A stretch of 64,000 nucleotides of DNA from JADJPL01 sp040382095 (GCA_040382095.1 JBEIGB010000002.1:1-64000), one strand, 5' to 3'. Shown: positions 33,701 to 42,594, counted from the stretch's first letter. The notes: generated by a model not told the origin, from the letters alone. Translations and numbers: made by a program.

Positions 33701-34759
33701 CTATAAATTTCTGGGGTTATAAATAACCGGCGGCAATCTGAGCCGTCCGAATATTTTGGGCAGCGCATACATCAGCAGCAGTTCGTGGCTGCCGTTGTTC
33801 ACCTGCCGTAACGGCGAGAGCGACAGATCGTAGGCGTAAGCGAGCCTTAGTTTTTCGCTGAGCTGAAAGCTGGTGATGAAGGAGGCGGCATCGAGGCTTT
33901 CTGCGTCATAACCCCTTAACGAAGCGCCTGCCGAGATATTATCTTTATATCGGAACATTAGCGAAAAATCCGTTTGTGTTTGCATGCCGTCGCTGCGTAC
34001 CCATAGTGAAGGGCTGAGACTGAAGGCTGGCGAAAGGTCGAAGTTTAGGGACGTATTAAAAAAAAGGGCCGGGATCTGAGTTGTCGTAAAATTGCCCATA
34101 TCCACCCCTGGGCGGTTCAGGTTGGTGGCACAGAGCCCCACTTCGATCCAACGGTTTTGAAAATAGGCCCCTGCTTCGAAGACAGGTGCCATGCCCTGCA
34201 TCCGCCCTGCCGAAAGAAGGTTATCGCGATGGTCGGTGATATTTCCCTGATAGAACCCCTCGGGTGTCCTCAGGCTTGTCCCGTCCAGTACCTGTTGTAT
34301 GGCCCCTGCTCCGATGCCCAGGCCCAGCATTCCTTCCCCCAGTGGCAGGTGGTAGCTGTAGGCGAGTACTGCGCGCTGGCTATTTGCGGCACCCAGTGCG
34401 TCGTTGGAGAGTTTCAGCCCGAGGCCTCCGCGAAGTATTTCGAAAGGTGCCTGAAAATTGGCAGTTTGCGTAGAAGGGCCTCCTTCCAGTCCGGTCCACT
34501 GAAGGCGGGCACCCAGATTAGCACCCGTATTGCCGCGCAATCCGGCGTAAGCGGGACTCCATTGGAAAGGGTTGAACATTGCAAGGCTGGACTGGGGGGC
34601 TTGTTGCGCATGGAGGGTAAACAAGGCCCTGCAAAGTATAACAGCGGCCAGCACCCCTTTCCCTATTCGGTGGGTGGGCGGGTGGTTAGCCCAATGCCTC
34701 GATAGCCATATTGTAGCTGTAAAAAAACGACGGAGCCTAAACAACAGATTATTGCGCAT
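33701..34759 (-). CDS. PorP/SprF-like type IX secretion outer-membrane protein
   Basis: Predicted outer-membrane beta-barrel of the PorP/SprF family, about 352 residues from the ATG at 34759. After a hydrophobic signal-like stretch the mature part starts QQAPQSSLAMFNPFQWSPAY, the family hallmark, and continues with alternating strands (GLGLKLSNDALGAANSQRAV, FMFRYKDNISAGASLRGYD). The N terminus has a long basic region before the signal, so a start further downstream is possible. The frame is open to 34996, but that part overlaps the upstream gene. The start codon lies one base after the upstream stop (TGACATG), implying translational coupling with the YyaL-like gene. gldK follows after 214 bp. 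Confidence 0.85.
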   Translation of the reverse strand: MRNNLLFRLRRFFTATIWLSRHWANHPPTHRIGKGVLAAVILCRALFTLHAQQAPQSSLAMFNPFQWSPAYAGLRGNTGANLGARLQWTGLEGGPSTQTANFQAPFEILRGGLGLKLSNDALGAANSQRAVLAYSYHLPLGEGMLGLGIGAGAIQQVLDGTSLRTPEGFYQGNITDHRDNLLSAGRMQGMAPVFEAGAYFQNRWIEVGLCATNLNRPGVDMGNFTTTQIPALFFNTSLNFDLSPAFSLSPSLWVRSDGMQTQTDFSLMFRYKDNISAGASLRGYDAESLDAASFITSFQLSEKLRLAYAYDLSLSPLRQVNNGSHELLLMYALPKIFGRLRLPPVIYNPRNL

Positions 34760-34760
34760 G

Positions 34761-36860
34761 TCAGATAATTTGGCCCGGCGGGGCATCGTCAATAGCCGCC
34801 AACCAGGAGGGCAGTAATTGCCTGAGGGCAGATTCGACCTGCTCCTCGGGCATCCTGCAGGAAAAATGGCGACATATATATATAAGTGTCTTTTCCCTGC
34901 TTTCCCTGCCTTCGAGCAAGCGGAAACCCGAAACGGGCTTTTCCGCAGCCATAACCTCGGCATTTGGCAGGTAATTTTGTAGTATCCGGGCAGCAAAAAC
35001 CCCGGCTTCCGGGCCGGTTACGGCCACTTCGAACGAGGGGTGTACTGCACGGCAGGCAGCACAGGCCCATTTTGTGAAGGAGCCGGGATAGCGCTCCATG
35101 CTGTCTTTGACACGTGCAAGCATTTCCAGCGCAATCTGCCGGTGTTCCATTTCTCCGAACAACGTACTTAGACGAAGTAGGTTGAGCGCCATCGTCCCGT
35201 TGCCGGAGGGGGTGGCGTTATCAATCAGTTCTTTTTTGCGGACGACCAGGTCGGAATGTGCTGCAGACGTAAAATAAAACAATTTTGCCTCGTTATCATA
35301 AAAATTTTGCAAAACGTACTTTAAAAATGCGTTTGCCTGTTTAAGGTAAAACGGGTTAAACGTAATGGAATAGACTTCGAGCAGGGCCTCTATCAGATTG
35401 GCATAATCGTCGAGGAAAGCGTCATATTGCGCCCTACCGCCATCGGAGGTTGCGGAATAGGTGTGATAAAGCCCATTGCCATCCGGTTTCTGAAAGCGGT
35501 CCAGCAGGAAGTTAATATTGCGCTCCGCCGCATCGCGGTAACGGGGATCGCCTAGTGCCAGAAAGGCACGGGCATACGCGGAACACATCATCGCGTTCCA
35601 GTCCAGCAAGAATTTTGTATCCAATCCAGGGCGCACCCGCTTAGCCCGTCGTGTGAAGAGTATCTGCCGGGCAGCTTGCAGACGTTGGTAAACAGTATCG
35701 GCAGGCAGGCCGAGGGCCTCTGCATATTCGGAAAGCGGGCGTGGGCGCCAGAGGATATTTACGCCCTCCCAGTTGCCCTCCTCTGTTGCGGCATAATAAT
35801 CGCAAAAGAAGTCGGATTCGGCACCGAGTGCTTCCTGAAGCTCATCCCGGGTCCAAACGTAAAATTTCCCTTCCTGCCCTTCCGAATCGGCATCCAGCGC
35901 CGCATAGAACCCTCCCTCCGGGCCGGTCATCTCCCGCTGCACAAAAGCGAGCGTCTCGACAATCGTTTCTGCGCAGAAGGGGTCTTTTGTATATCGGTAA
36001 AGGTCGGAAAGCAGCCCTATAAGCAACGCATTATCATAGAGCATTTTTTCAAAATGGGGCACCAACCAGGCACTGTCCGTGGCATAACGGGCAAAGCCAC
36101 CGCCGAGCTGGTCGTAAATACCCCCCTGTATCATTTTTTTCAGGGAAAAAACAACATGTTCAAGCGCTTGCCTGTTTCCCGTAAGAAAGTGGTATTCCAG
36201 GAGAAAGCTCAGGGCCATCGCACCGGGAAATTTAGGTGCCCCTCCGAAGCCACCGGCGGTCTTATCGAAGGTCTTTTCCAGCCCGTGAAAAATATTATAA
36301 AGTAAAACCTGGTGCAATCCATCCTCAGGGCTATGCTGCACTGGTGGTGCAAGCAATGCACCCTCCGATCCTGAGATCGCTGCGGTCAGGCGCTCGGCCT
36401 GTTGGACTGCGAGGGCGGGCTCTCCGGAGAAGACCTCGACGATTTTCTGTAGCAACTGTATCCAGGAAGGACGGTTAAAGGCAGGCCTCGGCGGATAGTA
36501 GGTCCCTGCGAAAAAAGGCCTCCCATCGGGCAGCAGGAAACAGTTGAGTGGCCATCCCCCGGAGCCGTTGATCGCCTGGCAGGCATCCATATAAATCTGA
36601 TCAACATCGGGGCGCTCCTCCCGGTCCACCTTGATATTGATGAAATGCTTGTTCATGAAGCCCGCTACGGCGGGATCTTCGAAGCTTTCGCGCTCCATCA
36701 CGTGGCACCAATGGCAGGTGGAGTAACCGATACTGACCAATACCGGCTTACCTTCTGCCCGCGCACGTTCAAAGGCTTCCGGTTTCCAGGCGTACCAATG
36801 TACCGGATTGTGCGCATGTTGCAGTAAGTAAGGACTCGTTTCAAATTGAAGCTTGTTCAT
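34761..36860 (-). CDS. YyaL-like protein with thioredoxin (DUF255) domain
   Basis: 699-residue protein of the YyaL/spermatogenesis-associated 20 family. The N-terminal thioredoxin-like domain has HNPVHWYAWKPEAFERA and the redox motif STCHWCHVM (about 47-55), then MNKHFINIKVDREERPD. The remaining 500 residues form an (alpha/alpha)6 barrel related to glycosidases and epimerases, with GGGFARYATDSAWLVPHFEK and KFLLDWNAMMCSAYARAF. The function is not established; cellobiose epimerase-like structures are known. It is the first gene of the minus-strand run leading to PorP and the gld genes, with a one-base gap to PorP. Confidence 0.9.
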   Translation of the reverse strand: MNKLQFETSPYLLQHAHNPVHWYAWKPEAFERARAEGKPVLVSIGYSTCHWCHVMERESFEDPAVAGFMNKHFINIKVDREERPDVDQIYMDACQAINGSGGWPLNCFLLPDGRPFFAGTYYPPRPAFNRPSWIQLLQKIVEVFSGEPALAVQQAERLTAAISGSEGALLAPPVQHSPEDGLHQVLLYNIFHGLEKTFDKTAGGFGGAPKFPGAMALSFLLEYHFLTGNRQALEHVVFSLKKMIQGGIYDQLGGGFARYATDSAWLVPHFEKMLYDNALLIGLLSDLYRYTKDPFCAETIVETLAFVQREMTGPEGGFYAALDADSEGQEGKFYVWTRDELQEALGAESDFFCDYYAATEEGNWEGVNILWRPRPLSEYAEALGLPADTVYQRLQAARQILFTRRAKRVRPGLDTKFLLDWNAMMCSAYARAFLALGDPRYRDAAERNINFLLDRFQKPDGNGLYHTYSATSDGGRAQYDAFLDDYANLIEALLEVYSITFNPFYLKQANAFLKYVLQNFYDNEAKLFYFTSAAHSDLVVRKKELIDNATPSGNGTMALNLLRLSTLFGEMEHRQIALEMLARVKDSMERYPGSFTKWACAACRAVHPSFEVAVTGPEAGVFAARILQNYLPNAEVMAAEKPVSGFRLLEGRESREKTLIYICRHFSCRMPEEQVESALRQLLPSWLAAIDDAPPGQII

Positions 36861-37452
36861 GCATTTTGATCACTAGATATTAAACTCATTGCGATGGGAC
36901 CATTATGGATTTTAACAGGCTTAATGCGATGGGCCGGGGCAGCGGCCAAAACAGCTCATTTTATCCACTACATCTGACCGCACGACAAGTCTAATAAACC
37001 CTAAAAAACTCAAACAGTTGACCAAATACCCGTGCCAAAACAAAATTCTACCCACAAAGTCACCATATATATCAGATCAGACTTGCCGGGGCTGGCTCAA
37101 AAGCCATTTGCCCCTGCAGCAGCAGAACAAAACAACGATCTGCGTTTTTTGCCCTGGAAAGACCCGAGGGGTAGCCTCGTACCAAAAACAGCGTTATTTT
37201 CTCACTGCGCTGGCCCCGTCGCAACGTGTCTGAGCATCCCCGGCCAGGTAGCACCAGGAGGCATTTACTGGTCCTTTCCAAGCATTTCAACAAAAAATTA
37301 AAACAAATTTTGTTTTTTTGTTTTTTAATAAAATTATTTGTTTTATATTTGTCTTGTTCAAAGGCTAACAAAGTAAACAGGCTGACTACCTGCTGTCAAA
37401 GAATCGGGGGTCTTTGTTAAAATATCATCACAGGCAATTTAAAAACGATACT
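36861..37452. other. 592-bp divergent region, no gene recognised
   Basis: Between the YyaL-like gene (minus) and the glucosaminidase gene (plus). The short frames here have no family resemblance and skewed composition. The right 150 bp are very A/T-rich with an AAAACAAATTTTGTTTT-type inverted repeat near 37303-37318 and a TATATTTG promoter element at 37344. No tRNA or riboswitch fold was recognised. Confidence 0.55.
37344..37351 (+). promoter_or_regulatory. -7 promoter element (TATATTTG) before the glucosaminidase gene
   Basis: TATATTTG matches TAnnTTTG, 101 bp upstream of the ATG at 37453. A TTTG at 37317-37320 could be the -33 element, but the 23-base spacing is longer than the usual 19. 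Confidence 0.5.
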
Positions 37453-38238
37453 ATGAAGACACACAGCTATCACCGGGCCGAAGGTAACGGCCCGACAGGG
37501 CGCCAGGGGGGCGGATCTGGATCGCTGTCCCGGCCTATCCGGGATCCTGAGGGGTTTTCCCTGATCAAAGCGGGCAGGAGGTTTTTACTGGGCCTTCAGC
37601 AGATATGGATTGCCATAAGGTACCACTTCTTTTTCCGGCAGCTCCAGCTTGTGAGGTTCCAGCAAAAGACCTGGGTTCGTCTCTCTGTACTCGTCCTTGC
37701 GTTCTTTTACGTATTGGGGAAAGACGGTGCAGTCAGCCTGATTGGGGGGCTTTTTTCGTCCTCGCAAGGTGTGGGCGAGGAACTTGGGATGGTGCATCAG
37801 GTATCACGACAGGCGGAAGACGGGGCTTATTTCCGCAATGCATCTGTCCGCCAGCTCGAAGACACGAAAGTACGGGCGTACATCCGGCGTTTTTATAAAA
37901 TTTCAAAACTGGAATCGCAGAAATTTGGGATTCCGGCGAGTGTACTCATGGCGCAGGCCATCAGCGAAAGCTGGGCGGGGGAACACCCTGCTGCTGTAGA
38001 GGGCAACAATCACTTTGGCCGGCCATTCTCGGACAGGGTATATCCCAGTGCCTGGGAAAACTGGCGTGCGCACAGCCTGTGGGTTGCCCGTAAATACCCC
38101 GAGTTGTTGCAACATGGCAAAGACTACAAACGCTGGGCCAGGGCGCTGCAGAAAACGGATTATCGGCACCAGAAGCGGTATTCCAGGACACTCGTGGGCA
38201 TCATCGAGAAATACCACCTTTATACGCTCGATGAATAG
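37453..38238 (+). CDS. Membrane-anchored glucosaminidase-domain protein
   Basis: Predicted peptidoglycan hydrolase (FlgJ/LytG-like N-acetylglucosaminidase), 261 residues. The N-terminal 50 residues are basic and glycine-rich, followed by a transmembrane helix (RLSVLVLAFFYVLG, about 77-90). The catalytic domain (about 140-255) has FGIPASVLMAQAISESWAG, with the catalytic Glu in ISES, then NNHFG, a Tyr/Ser-rich YPSAWENWRAHS and LVGIIEKYHLYTLDE. I chose the ATG at 37453, the first Met of the family-like protein; the upstream extension adds only 13 residues. It probably trims cell wall during growth or export. Confidence 0.85.
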   Translation: MKTHSYHRAEGNGPTGRQGGGSGSLSRPIRDPEGFSLIKAGRRFLLGLQQIWIAIRYHFFFRQLQLVRFQQKTWVRLSVLVLAFFYVLGKDGAVSLIGGLFSSSQGVGEELGMVHQVSRQAEDGAYFRNASVRQLEDTKVRAYIRRFYKISKLESQKFGIPASVLMAQAISESWAGEHPAAVEGNNHFGRPFSDRVYPSAWENWRAHSLWVARKYPELLQHGKDYKRWARALQKTDYRHQKRYSRTLVGIIEKYHLYTLDE

Positions 38239-38353
38239 AATTATCGCCATTCCTTTCCTGATTGGTTCTATATCGCAAGGAGGACGCCGGTTGTGCGTCC
38301 TCCCTTTTGACGGTCCGGGAAGGTGGTATCTGCCTATACTTTCAAAAGTAGCC

Positions 38354-38383
38354 TTTGCGGAATAATGGGAAACTTTATCTTTG
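38354..38383 (+). promoter_or_regulatory. Promoter for ruvX (TTTG ... TATCTTTG)
   Basis: A -33 TTTG (38354-38357) and a -7 TATCTTTG (38376-38383) are separated by 18 bases, close to the Bacteroidota consensus spacing of 19. The predicted start site lies about 60 bp before the ruvX ATG at 38451. Confidence 0.6.
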
Positions 38384-38450
38384 CGCCACTTGTTTACCCA
38401 ATGCCTGGGCAAAACAGGAATCTTCCAGGGATATCGAACAATTAATTGAA

Positions 38451-38864
38451 ATGCCGAGGATCTTAGCGATAGATTTTGGAACCAAACGGACGGGCATTGC
38501 CGTAACCGACCCTTTAAAAATCATTGCCGGGCCGGTGGGTACTTATCCGACGGAGCAGGTCATAGACGTGCTTAAAGCATATATCTCCCAGGAATCTGTG
38601 GAAACAATTGTCATTGGGGACCCAAAATACCCGGACGGCAACCCTGCGCAGCTTGCCGGGGCGGTTGCTGAATTTGCCAGGAAACTCACGGCTCAGTTCC
38701 AGGGCATCCAAATTGCCCTGCACGACGAGCGATATACCTCTGAGGAGGCGAAAAAAATTATCCTGCAGGCTGTACCTTCCAGAAAAAAACGACGTGATAA
38801 AGGGTTGGTAGATAAGGTGAGTGCAGTGCTGATCCTACAGGACTATCTCGAACATTTCCGCTAA
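38451..38864 (+). CDS. ruvX: Putative Holliday junction resolvase RuvX (YqgF)
   Basis: RNase H-fold protein (137 residues) needed for 16S rRNA processing and proposed as a Holliday junction resolvase. It begins MPRILAIDFGTKRTGIAVTD with the first catalytic Asp (Asp8), has IVIGDPKYPDGNPA and ALHDERYTSEEAKK (second acidic site Asp/Glu), and ends DKVSAVLILQDYLE with the third Asp. Length is the family norm. The frame is open to 38355, but that segment overlaps the promoter and lacks resemblance. It precedes def by 14 bp and the two should be one transcript. Confidence 0.93.
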   Translation: MPRILAIDFGTKRTGIAVTDPLKIIAGPVGTYPTEQVIDVLKAYISQESVETIVIGDPKYPDGNPAQLAGAVAEFARKLTAQFQGIQIALHDERYTSEEAKKIILQAVPSRKKRRDKGLVDKVSAVLILQDYLEHFR

Positions 38865-38878
38865 AAGAAGTAACGATA

Positions 38879-39433
38879 ATGAAGCTCTCTATTTTTGCTT
38901 TTGGTCAACCGGTGCTCCGTCAAAAAGCGGCAGATATCACACCGGACTACCCTGGCCTCGACCAGTTGATCGGGGATATGTGGGAAACCCTGTATTATGC
39001 CGATGGGGTCGGCCTTGCTGCCCCGCAGGTAGGCAAATCCATTCGTATGTTCATGGTGGACACCTGCCAGATGGAGGAGAAAGGCAAGCAGGTGGGCCAG
39101 CCGATCAAAAAAGTGTTCATCAACGCGCAAATCCTCGAACAATGGGGGGATACCTGGGTGTATGAAGAGGGTTGCCTGAGTATCCCCGACATTCGCGGGG
39201 AAGTGAGCAGGCCTGCTCAGTTGCGCATCAGGTACCTCGACGAGTCCTTCAACGAACAGGAGGAAGTTTATTCCGGGATTACCGCGAGGGTAATCCAGCA
39301 CGAATACGACCATATCGAAGGCATCCTTTTCATTGAACATCTTAGCCCTGTCAAAAAGACGATGATCCGTACCCGGCTGGAAAACATCCGCAAGGGAAAG
39401 GTCAAGGCAGAGTACCGGATGAAATTTGCCTGA
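38879..39433 (+). CDS. def: Peptide deformylase
   Basis: Removes the N-terminal formyl group from nascent proteins, using Fe2+ or Zn2+. The three family motifs are clear in the 184 residues: GVGLAAPQVG (43-52), EEGCLSIP (metal-binding Cys, about 99-106) and QHEYDHIEG (two metal His and the catalytic Glu, residues about 141-149). The ruvX-def gap is 14 bp. The gene ends convergently with the RNase H gene. Confidence 0.96.
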   Translation: MKLSIFAFGQPVLRQKAADITPDYPGLDQLIGDMWETLYYADGVGLAAPQVGKSIRMFMVDTCQMEEKGKQVGQPIKKVFINAQILEQWGDTWVYEEGCLSIPDIRGEVSRPAQLRIRYLDESFNEQEEVYSGITARVIQHEYDHIEGILFIEHLSPVKKTMIRTRLENIRKGKVKAEYRMKFA

Positions 39434-39457
39434 GCTGCCGGAATTGTTGCGACGCGT

Positions 39458-40096
39458 CTATTTTCTCCCAAAATCTGCGGGTATTTCGCCCCAGCGGGCG
39501 GTCTCCCACTTCAACACGGGGTTGCGGTAGGTATTACCGGCCAGCCAATCCTCGGCCCTTTGTACCAGGTCGAGCAACTCTACTGTCTCAGGGCTTTCCT
39601 GGAGTTGGGTTTTGCATTTTTTTGCTGCTACCCACTTCAGTGCGATGGCAGAGTCGGAGTATATGGGGATTTCTGAAGCCCCGCGTTGTTTGAGGTAGGC
39701 GAGCGCGTGGACGATGGCAAGGAATTCCCCGATGTTATTGGTGCCCATCGGGAATTGTTTATGGAACAGAAGAGCTTTGTCCCGTATCCACATACCCTGG
39801 TATTCCATTGGGCCGGGGTTGCCGCTACAAGCCGCATCCACACAAATCCCGTTGGGGTCAAAACGGGCCGGGGCAGGGCTATCTGCCCTGACTGACTTTT
39901 TTTTGCCCTGCGCGTCTGTTGAAAGCGAGCCGGGGCCTGCCCTGAAGGCGGCCTCTGCCTCCCGGAGGGTGGGAAATGCTTTGTAGCGCGCACCGGGAAA
40001 ACCAGTGACCAGTGCTTTGCATTCCGCCCATGAGTGAAAAACCCCGGTAGAGGCGCCTTTCCATACTACGTAATATTTTTTCTTTGCGACAGCCAT
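39458..40096 (-). CDS. Ribonuclease H with caulimovirus viroplasmin domain
   Basis: 212-residue RNase HI-type nuclease that degrades RNA of RNA-DNA hybrids. The N-terminal viroplasmin-like hybrid-binding domain (about 5-55: YYVVWKGASTGVFHSWAECK, GFPGARYKAFPT) is joined by a linker to the RNase H fold. Catalytic acidic residues lie in ICVDAACSGNPG (first Asp), NNIGEFLAIVHAL (Glu) and YSDSAIAL (Asp). The C-terminal His/Asp position is not obvious, which is common in this bacterial subgroup. It sits between def and tatD, convergent with def and 32 bp from tatD. Confidence 0.9.
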   Translation of the reverse strand: MAVAKKKYYVVWKGASTGVFHSWAECKALVTGFPGARYKAFPTLREAEAAFRAGPGSLSTDAQGKKKSVRADSPAPARFDPNGICVDAACSGNPGPMEYQGMWIRDKALLFHKQFPMGTNNIGEFLAIVHALAYLKQRGASEIPIYSDSAIALKWVAAKKCKTQLQESPETVELLDLVQRAEDWLAGNTYRNPVLKWETARWGEIPADFGRK

Positions 40097-40128
40097 AAGA
40101 TTTTTTTCAAAGGTAAGGACAAAACAAC

Positions 40129-40905
40129 ATGGAACTTATAGACACCCACGCACATTTGTATTCTGATGAATTTGACGGAGACAGGGCCGAAATCCTGGAT
40201 CGGGCGGTCGCCTCGGGCATCCGTGCCGTTTTCCTGCCAAATGTTGACAGTGCCTCGATCGGGCCGATGCTGGCACTCGAAGCCGCTTATCCGGGCGTAT
40301 GTTTTGCCATGATGGGGCTACATCCCTGTTCGGTAGGTGAAAACTACCGGGAGGAGCTCGCCATCGTCCGCGACTGGTTGAACCGCAGGCACTTTCACGC
40401 CATTGGCGAAATCGGTATTGATCTTTATTGGGATAAAACCTACCGTACGCAGCAGGAAGAAGCTTTTCTGCTTCAGGCGCGCTGGGCCGTCGAACTTGAC
40501 CTGCCCATCGTCATTCATGCCCGGGAAGCACTGGATATTATCCTCGACTTGTTGCAGCCGGTTGCCGGACCGAAGCTCAGGGGGATTTTCCATTGTTTCT
40601 CCGGCACAGCGGAACAGGCTGCGCGCATTCTGGACCTGGGCTTCCTGCTCGGGATCGGCGGTGTACTGACGTACAAAAAATCCGGTTTGGACGAGGTGCT
40701 CAAAACCGTACCTCTGACCAGCCTCGTGCTGGAAACCGATGCCCCATATCTAAGCCCGGTACCGTTCCGGGGCAAGCGAAATGAGAGCACCTATATCACC
40801 TATATAGCCGGGCACCTGGCCAGGTTATATGAGACGACCCCGGAGGCCATTGGATGGCAGACTACCCAAACTGCAAAAAAGTTGTTTAATGTTGATTGGC
40901 CTTGA
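40129..40905 (+). CDS. tatD: TatD-family metal-dependent hydrolase
   Basis: Metallo-dependent DNase-like hydrolase of the TatD/YcfH group, 258 residues. Metal ligands are seen in IDTHAHLYSDEF (His-x-His, residues 6-8), GEIGIDLYW (Glu), VIHAREA (His), GIFHCFSGT (His) and LETDAPYLSPVP (Asp). YcfH-type proteins are linked to DNA repair or tRNA-ester hydrolysis; the physiological role is not settled. It diverges from the RNase H gene with a 32-bp gap and is followed by 218 bp with tRNA-Ser. Confidence 0.92.
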   Translation: MELIDTHAHLYSDEFDGDRAEILDRAVASGIRAVFLPNVDSASIGPMLALEAAYPGVCFAMMGLHPCSVGENYREELAIVRDWLNRRHFHAIGEIGIDLYWDKTYRTQQEEAFLLQARWAVELDLPIVIHAREALDIILDLLQPVAGPKLRGIFHCFSGTAEQAARILDLGFLLGIGGVLTYKKSGLDEVLKTVPLTSLVLETDAPYLSPVPFRGKRNESTYITYIAGHLARLYETTPEAIGWQTTQTAKKLFNVDWP

Positions 40906-41073
40906 CCGGAAATCAAATAACAGCATTAATGCAAGAGGGCCATTGCGCTTCGGAGGCAAACCGTTTTGGAGTAGGCACATAGTCAGATTCCCAAAAAAAG
41001 CAGGCTTACCTTACGCTTATTCGAAAAAATTTTGAATTCTTATATCTTTTTGCAAATTTTGTCCCGCTTCGAC

Positions 41074-41103
41074 TTGGATAAAGAAAGCGAATCTTTATTT
41101 TTG
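41074..41103 (+). promoter_or_regulatory. Promoter for tRNA-Ser (TTG ... TATTTTTG)
   Basis: A -33 TTG (41074-41076) and a -7 TATTTTTG (41096-41103) are separated by 19 bases, the expected Bacteroidota spacing. The tRNA starts 20 bp after the -7 element. This is the best promoter match in the window. Confidence 0.7.
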
Positions 41104-41123
41104 CCGGGCAAGTGTCGTTTTAG

Positions 41124-41211
41124 GGAGAGGTGCTCGAGTGGTTGAAGAGGCTCGCCTGGAAAGCGTGTATACCCCAAAAGGGTATCGCGGGTTCGAATCC
41201 CGCCCTCTCCG
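41124..41211 (+). tRNA. tRNA-Ser (anticodon GGA)
   Basis: Class II tRNA, 88 bases. Acceptor stem GGAGAGG / CCTCTCC, discriminator G, anticodon loop CTGGAAA with anticodon GGA (Ser, UCC/UCU), a long variable arm (TACCCC with GGGTA) and T-arm GCGGG-TTCGAAT-CCCGC. The CCA end is not encoded (CCC follows). In the anticodon stem, CTCGC faces GCGTG, giving a U-U mismatch in the second pair; related tRNAs have CACGC there. It is preceded by a consensus promoter. Confidence 0.93.
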
Positions 41212-41273
41212 CCCTGAAAGACACAGATTTGTAAACCATTTCGTTCAAAATTATTCGAAAAACCTTGTTAACC

Positions 41274-42098
41274 ATGCGTAATTTGCTTGCTTTTCTTTTC
41301 CTGATCTGCATGACCGTTTTCTCCGCAAATGCCGTTTATGCACAGGATGCACCCGCCACACCAGATTCTGCGGCCTCCGAACAGGTGGAGGAAGCTGCAC
41401 CCGCAGAAGAAGCTGCTCCGGCAGCAGCACCTGCCACTGAAGAAGTAGTGATGCCTCAAATTTCCGGCTATCAGTTGTTGAAGAAATACTTCATTGACGG
41501 TGGCTGGGAGTTCATGACCTCGATTCTGATCACCCTGGTACTCGGGTTGGCTTTCGCAATCGAGCGTATCATCACTTTGAACATTGCCTCTACCAACACA
41601 GACAAACTCCTCTCCCGTATTGACGAGCGCCTGAAGTCCAACGATATGCAAGGTGCGATGGAAGTTTGTAAGTCCACCCCCGGGCCAACCGCAAGCATTC
41701 TGTACGAAGGCTTGAAGAATGCAGGTAAAGGTCCCGATGCAGTCGAAAAATCCATTGTTGCCTACGGTGGCGTACAGATGGGTCTCCTCGAGCGCGGCCT
41801 GGTCTGGATTTCTTTGTTCATTGCCCTCGCACCGATGCTCGGGTTCCTTGGAACGGTTATCGGTATGGTTCAGGCCTTCGACCGAATCGAAGCAGTGGGC
41901 GATTTGTCACCAACGGTTGTTGCCGGCGGTATCAAAGTAGCACTTTTGACTACGGTATTCGGTTTGATTACCGCAATCATCCTCCAGATTTTCTACAACT
42001 ATATCGTGAGCAAGATTGACGCGATCGTCAATAAGATGGAGGATGCCTCTATCGCGATGGTAGATATAATGCTGGACAACAATGTATTCAAACAATAA
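41274..42098 (+). CDS. exbB: MotA/TolQ/ExbB proton-channel family protein
   Basis: Inner-membrane proton channel subunit, 274 residues. An N-terminal signal or signal anchor (LLAFLFLICMTVFSANAVYA) is followed by an Ala/Pro/Glu-rich region (about 25-60: EEAAPAEEAAPAAAPATEE), then the three TM segments of the family, including LERGLVWISLFIALAPMLGF and GTVIGMVQAFDRI, where proton path residues sit. The typical ExbB lacks the N-terminal extension. The start is the ATG at 41274, with a TTG three codons upstream disregarded. A small membrane protein follows after 12 bp, then two ExbD genes, so this is an energising complex coupled to outer-membrane transport. Confidence 0.92.
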   Translation: MRNLLAFLFLICMTVFSANAVYAQDAPATPDSAASEQVEEAAPAEEAAPAAAPATEEVVMPQISGYQLLKKYFIDGGWEFMTSILITLVLGLAFAIERIITLNIASTNTDKLLSRIDERLKSNDMQGAMEVCKSTPGPTASILYEGLKNAGKGPDAVEKSIVAYGGVQMGLLERGLVWISLFIALAPMLGFLGTVIGMVQAFDRIEAVGDLSPTVVAGGIKVALLTTVFGLITAIILQIFYNYIVSKIDAIVNKMEDASIAMVDIMLDNNVFKQ

Positions 42099-42110
42099 GA
42101 AACTACTACT

Positions 42111-42584
42111 ATGTATAAATTTCTTGCTTCAAATGGCCAGCGCCTGGCCTTTGGGATTGGAACGCTGATTATTGTTATATTCCTGCTGATCGTAAACTTC
42201 AAAATAGAAGAATTCAGTGGTCTCTCTAAAGAAGAACAGATCAAAAGCAATATCTTTAATTTCGGCCTCAATGCCTCTATCTTCCTCATCGTCGCCACTA
42301 CGCTGGCAATGATTGGATTCGGTATCTACCAAATCTTCAGCAACTTTAAGAAATCTTATAAAGGCCTGATTGGCTTCGGTGCATTGGCACTTATCTTTGT
42401 CGTTGCTTACATGATGGCCAGTGGTGAAGCTACAGGCGAGATCGCCAAGGCTGTAGACAAGGTCGGTGGTATTTCCCCTAATGAGCTAAAGTTCATCAGT
42501 GCCGGTGTTACCGCATCTATTATCATTTCTATCGCTGCTTTTGGTACTTTCATCCTCGCCGAAGTCCGTAACTTCTTTAAATAA
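42111..42584 (+). CDS. Small membrane protein within the ExbB/ExbD operon
   Basis: 157-residue protein with four hydrophobic segments: LAFGIGTLIIVIFLLIVNF near 12-30, FLIVATTLAMIGFGIYQIF near 57-76, GLIGFGALALIFVVAYMMA near 84-103, and ISAGVTASIIISIAAFGTFI near 129-148. I do not recognise a named family. Its place between exbB and exbD with 12-bp and 10-bp gaps makes it likely to belong to the same complex. It is too small for another channel; an assembly or regulatory subunit is one possibility, inferred from position only. Confidence 0.8.
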   Translation: MYKFLASNGQRLAFGIGTLIIVIFLLIVNFKIEEFSGLSKEEQIKSNIFNFGLNASIFLIVATTLAMIGFGIYQIFSNFKKSYKGLIGFGALALIFVVAYMMASGEATGEIAKAVDKVGGISPNELKFISAGVTASIIISIAAFGTFILAEVRNFFK

Positions 42585-42594
42585 TGTAGTAACT

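Noticed and set aside
36861..37452. Possible riboswitch or small RNA in the A/T-rich region before the glucosaminidase gene.
   Set aside because: No known aptamer consensus could be traced by eye; only a promoter element and short inverted repeats are visible.
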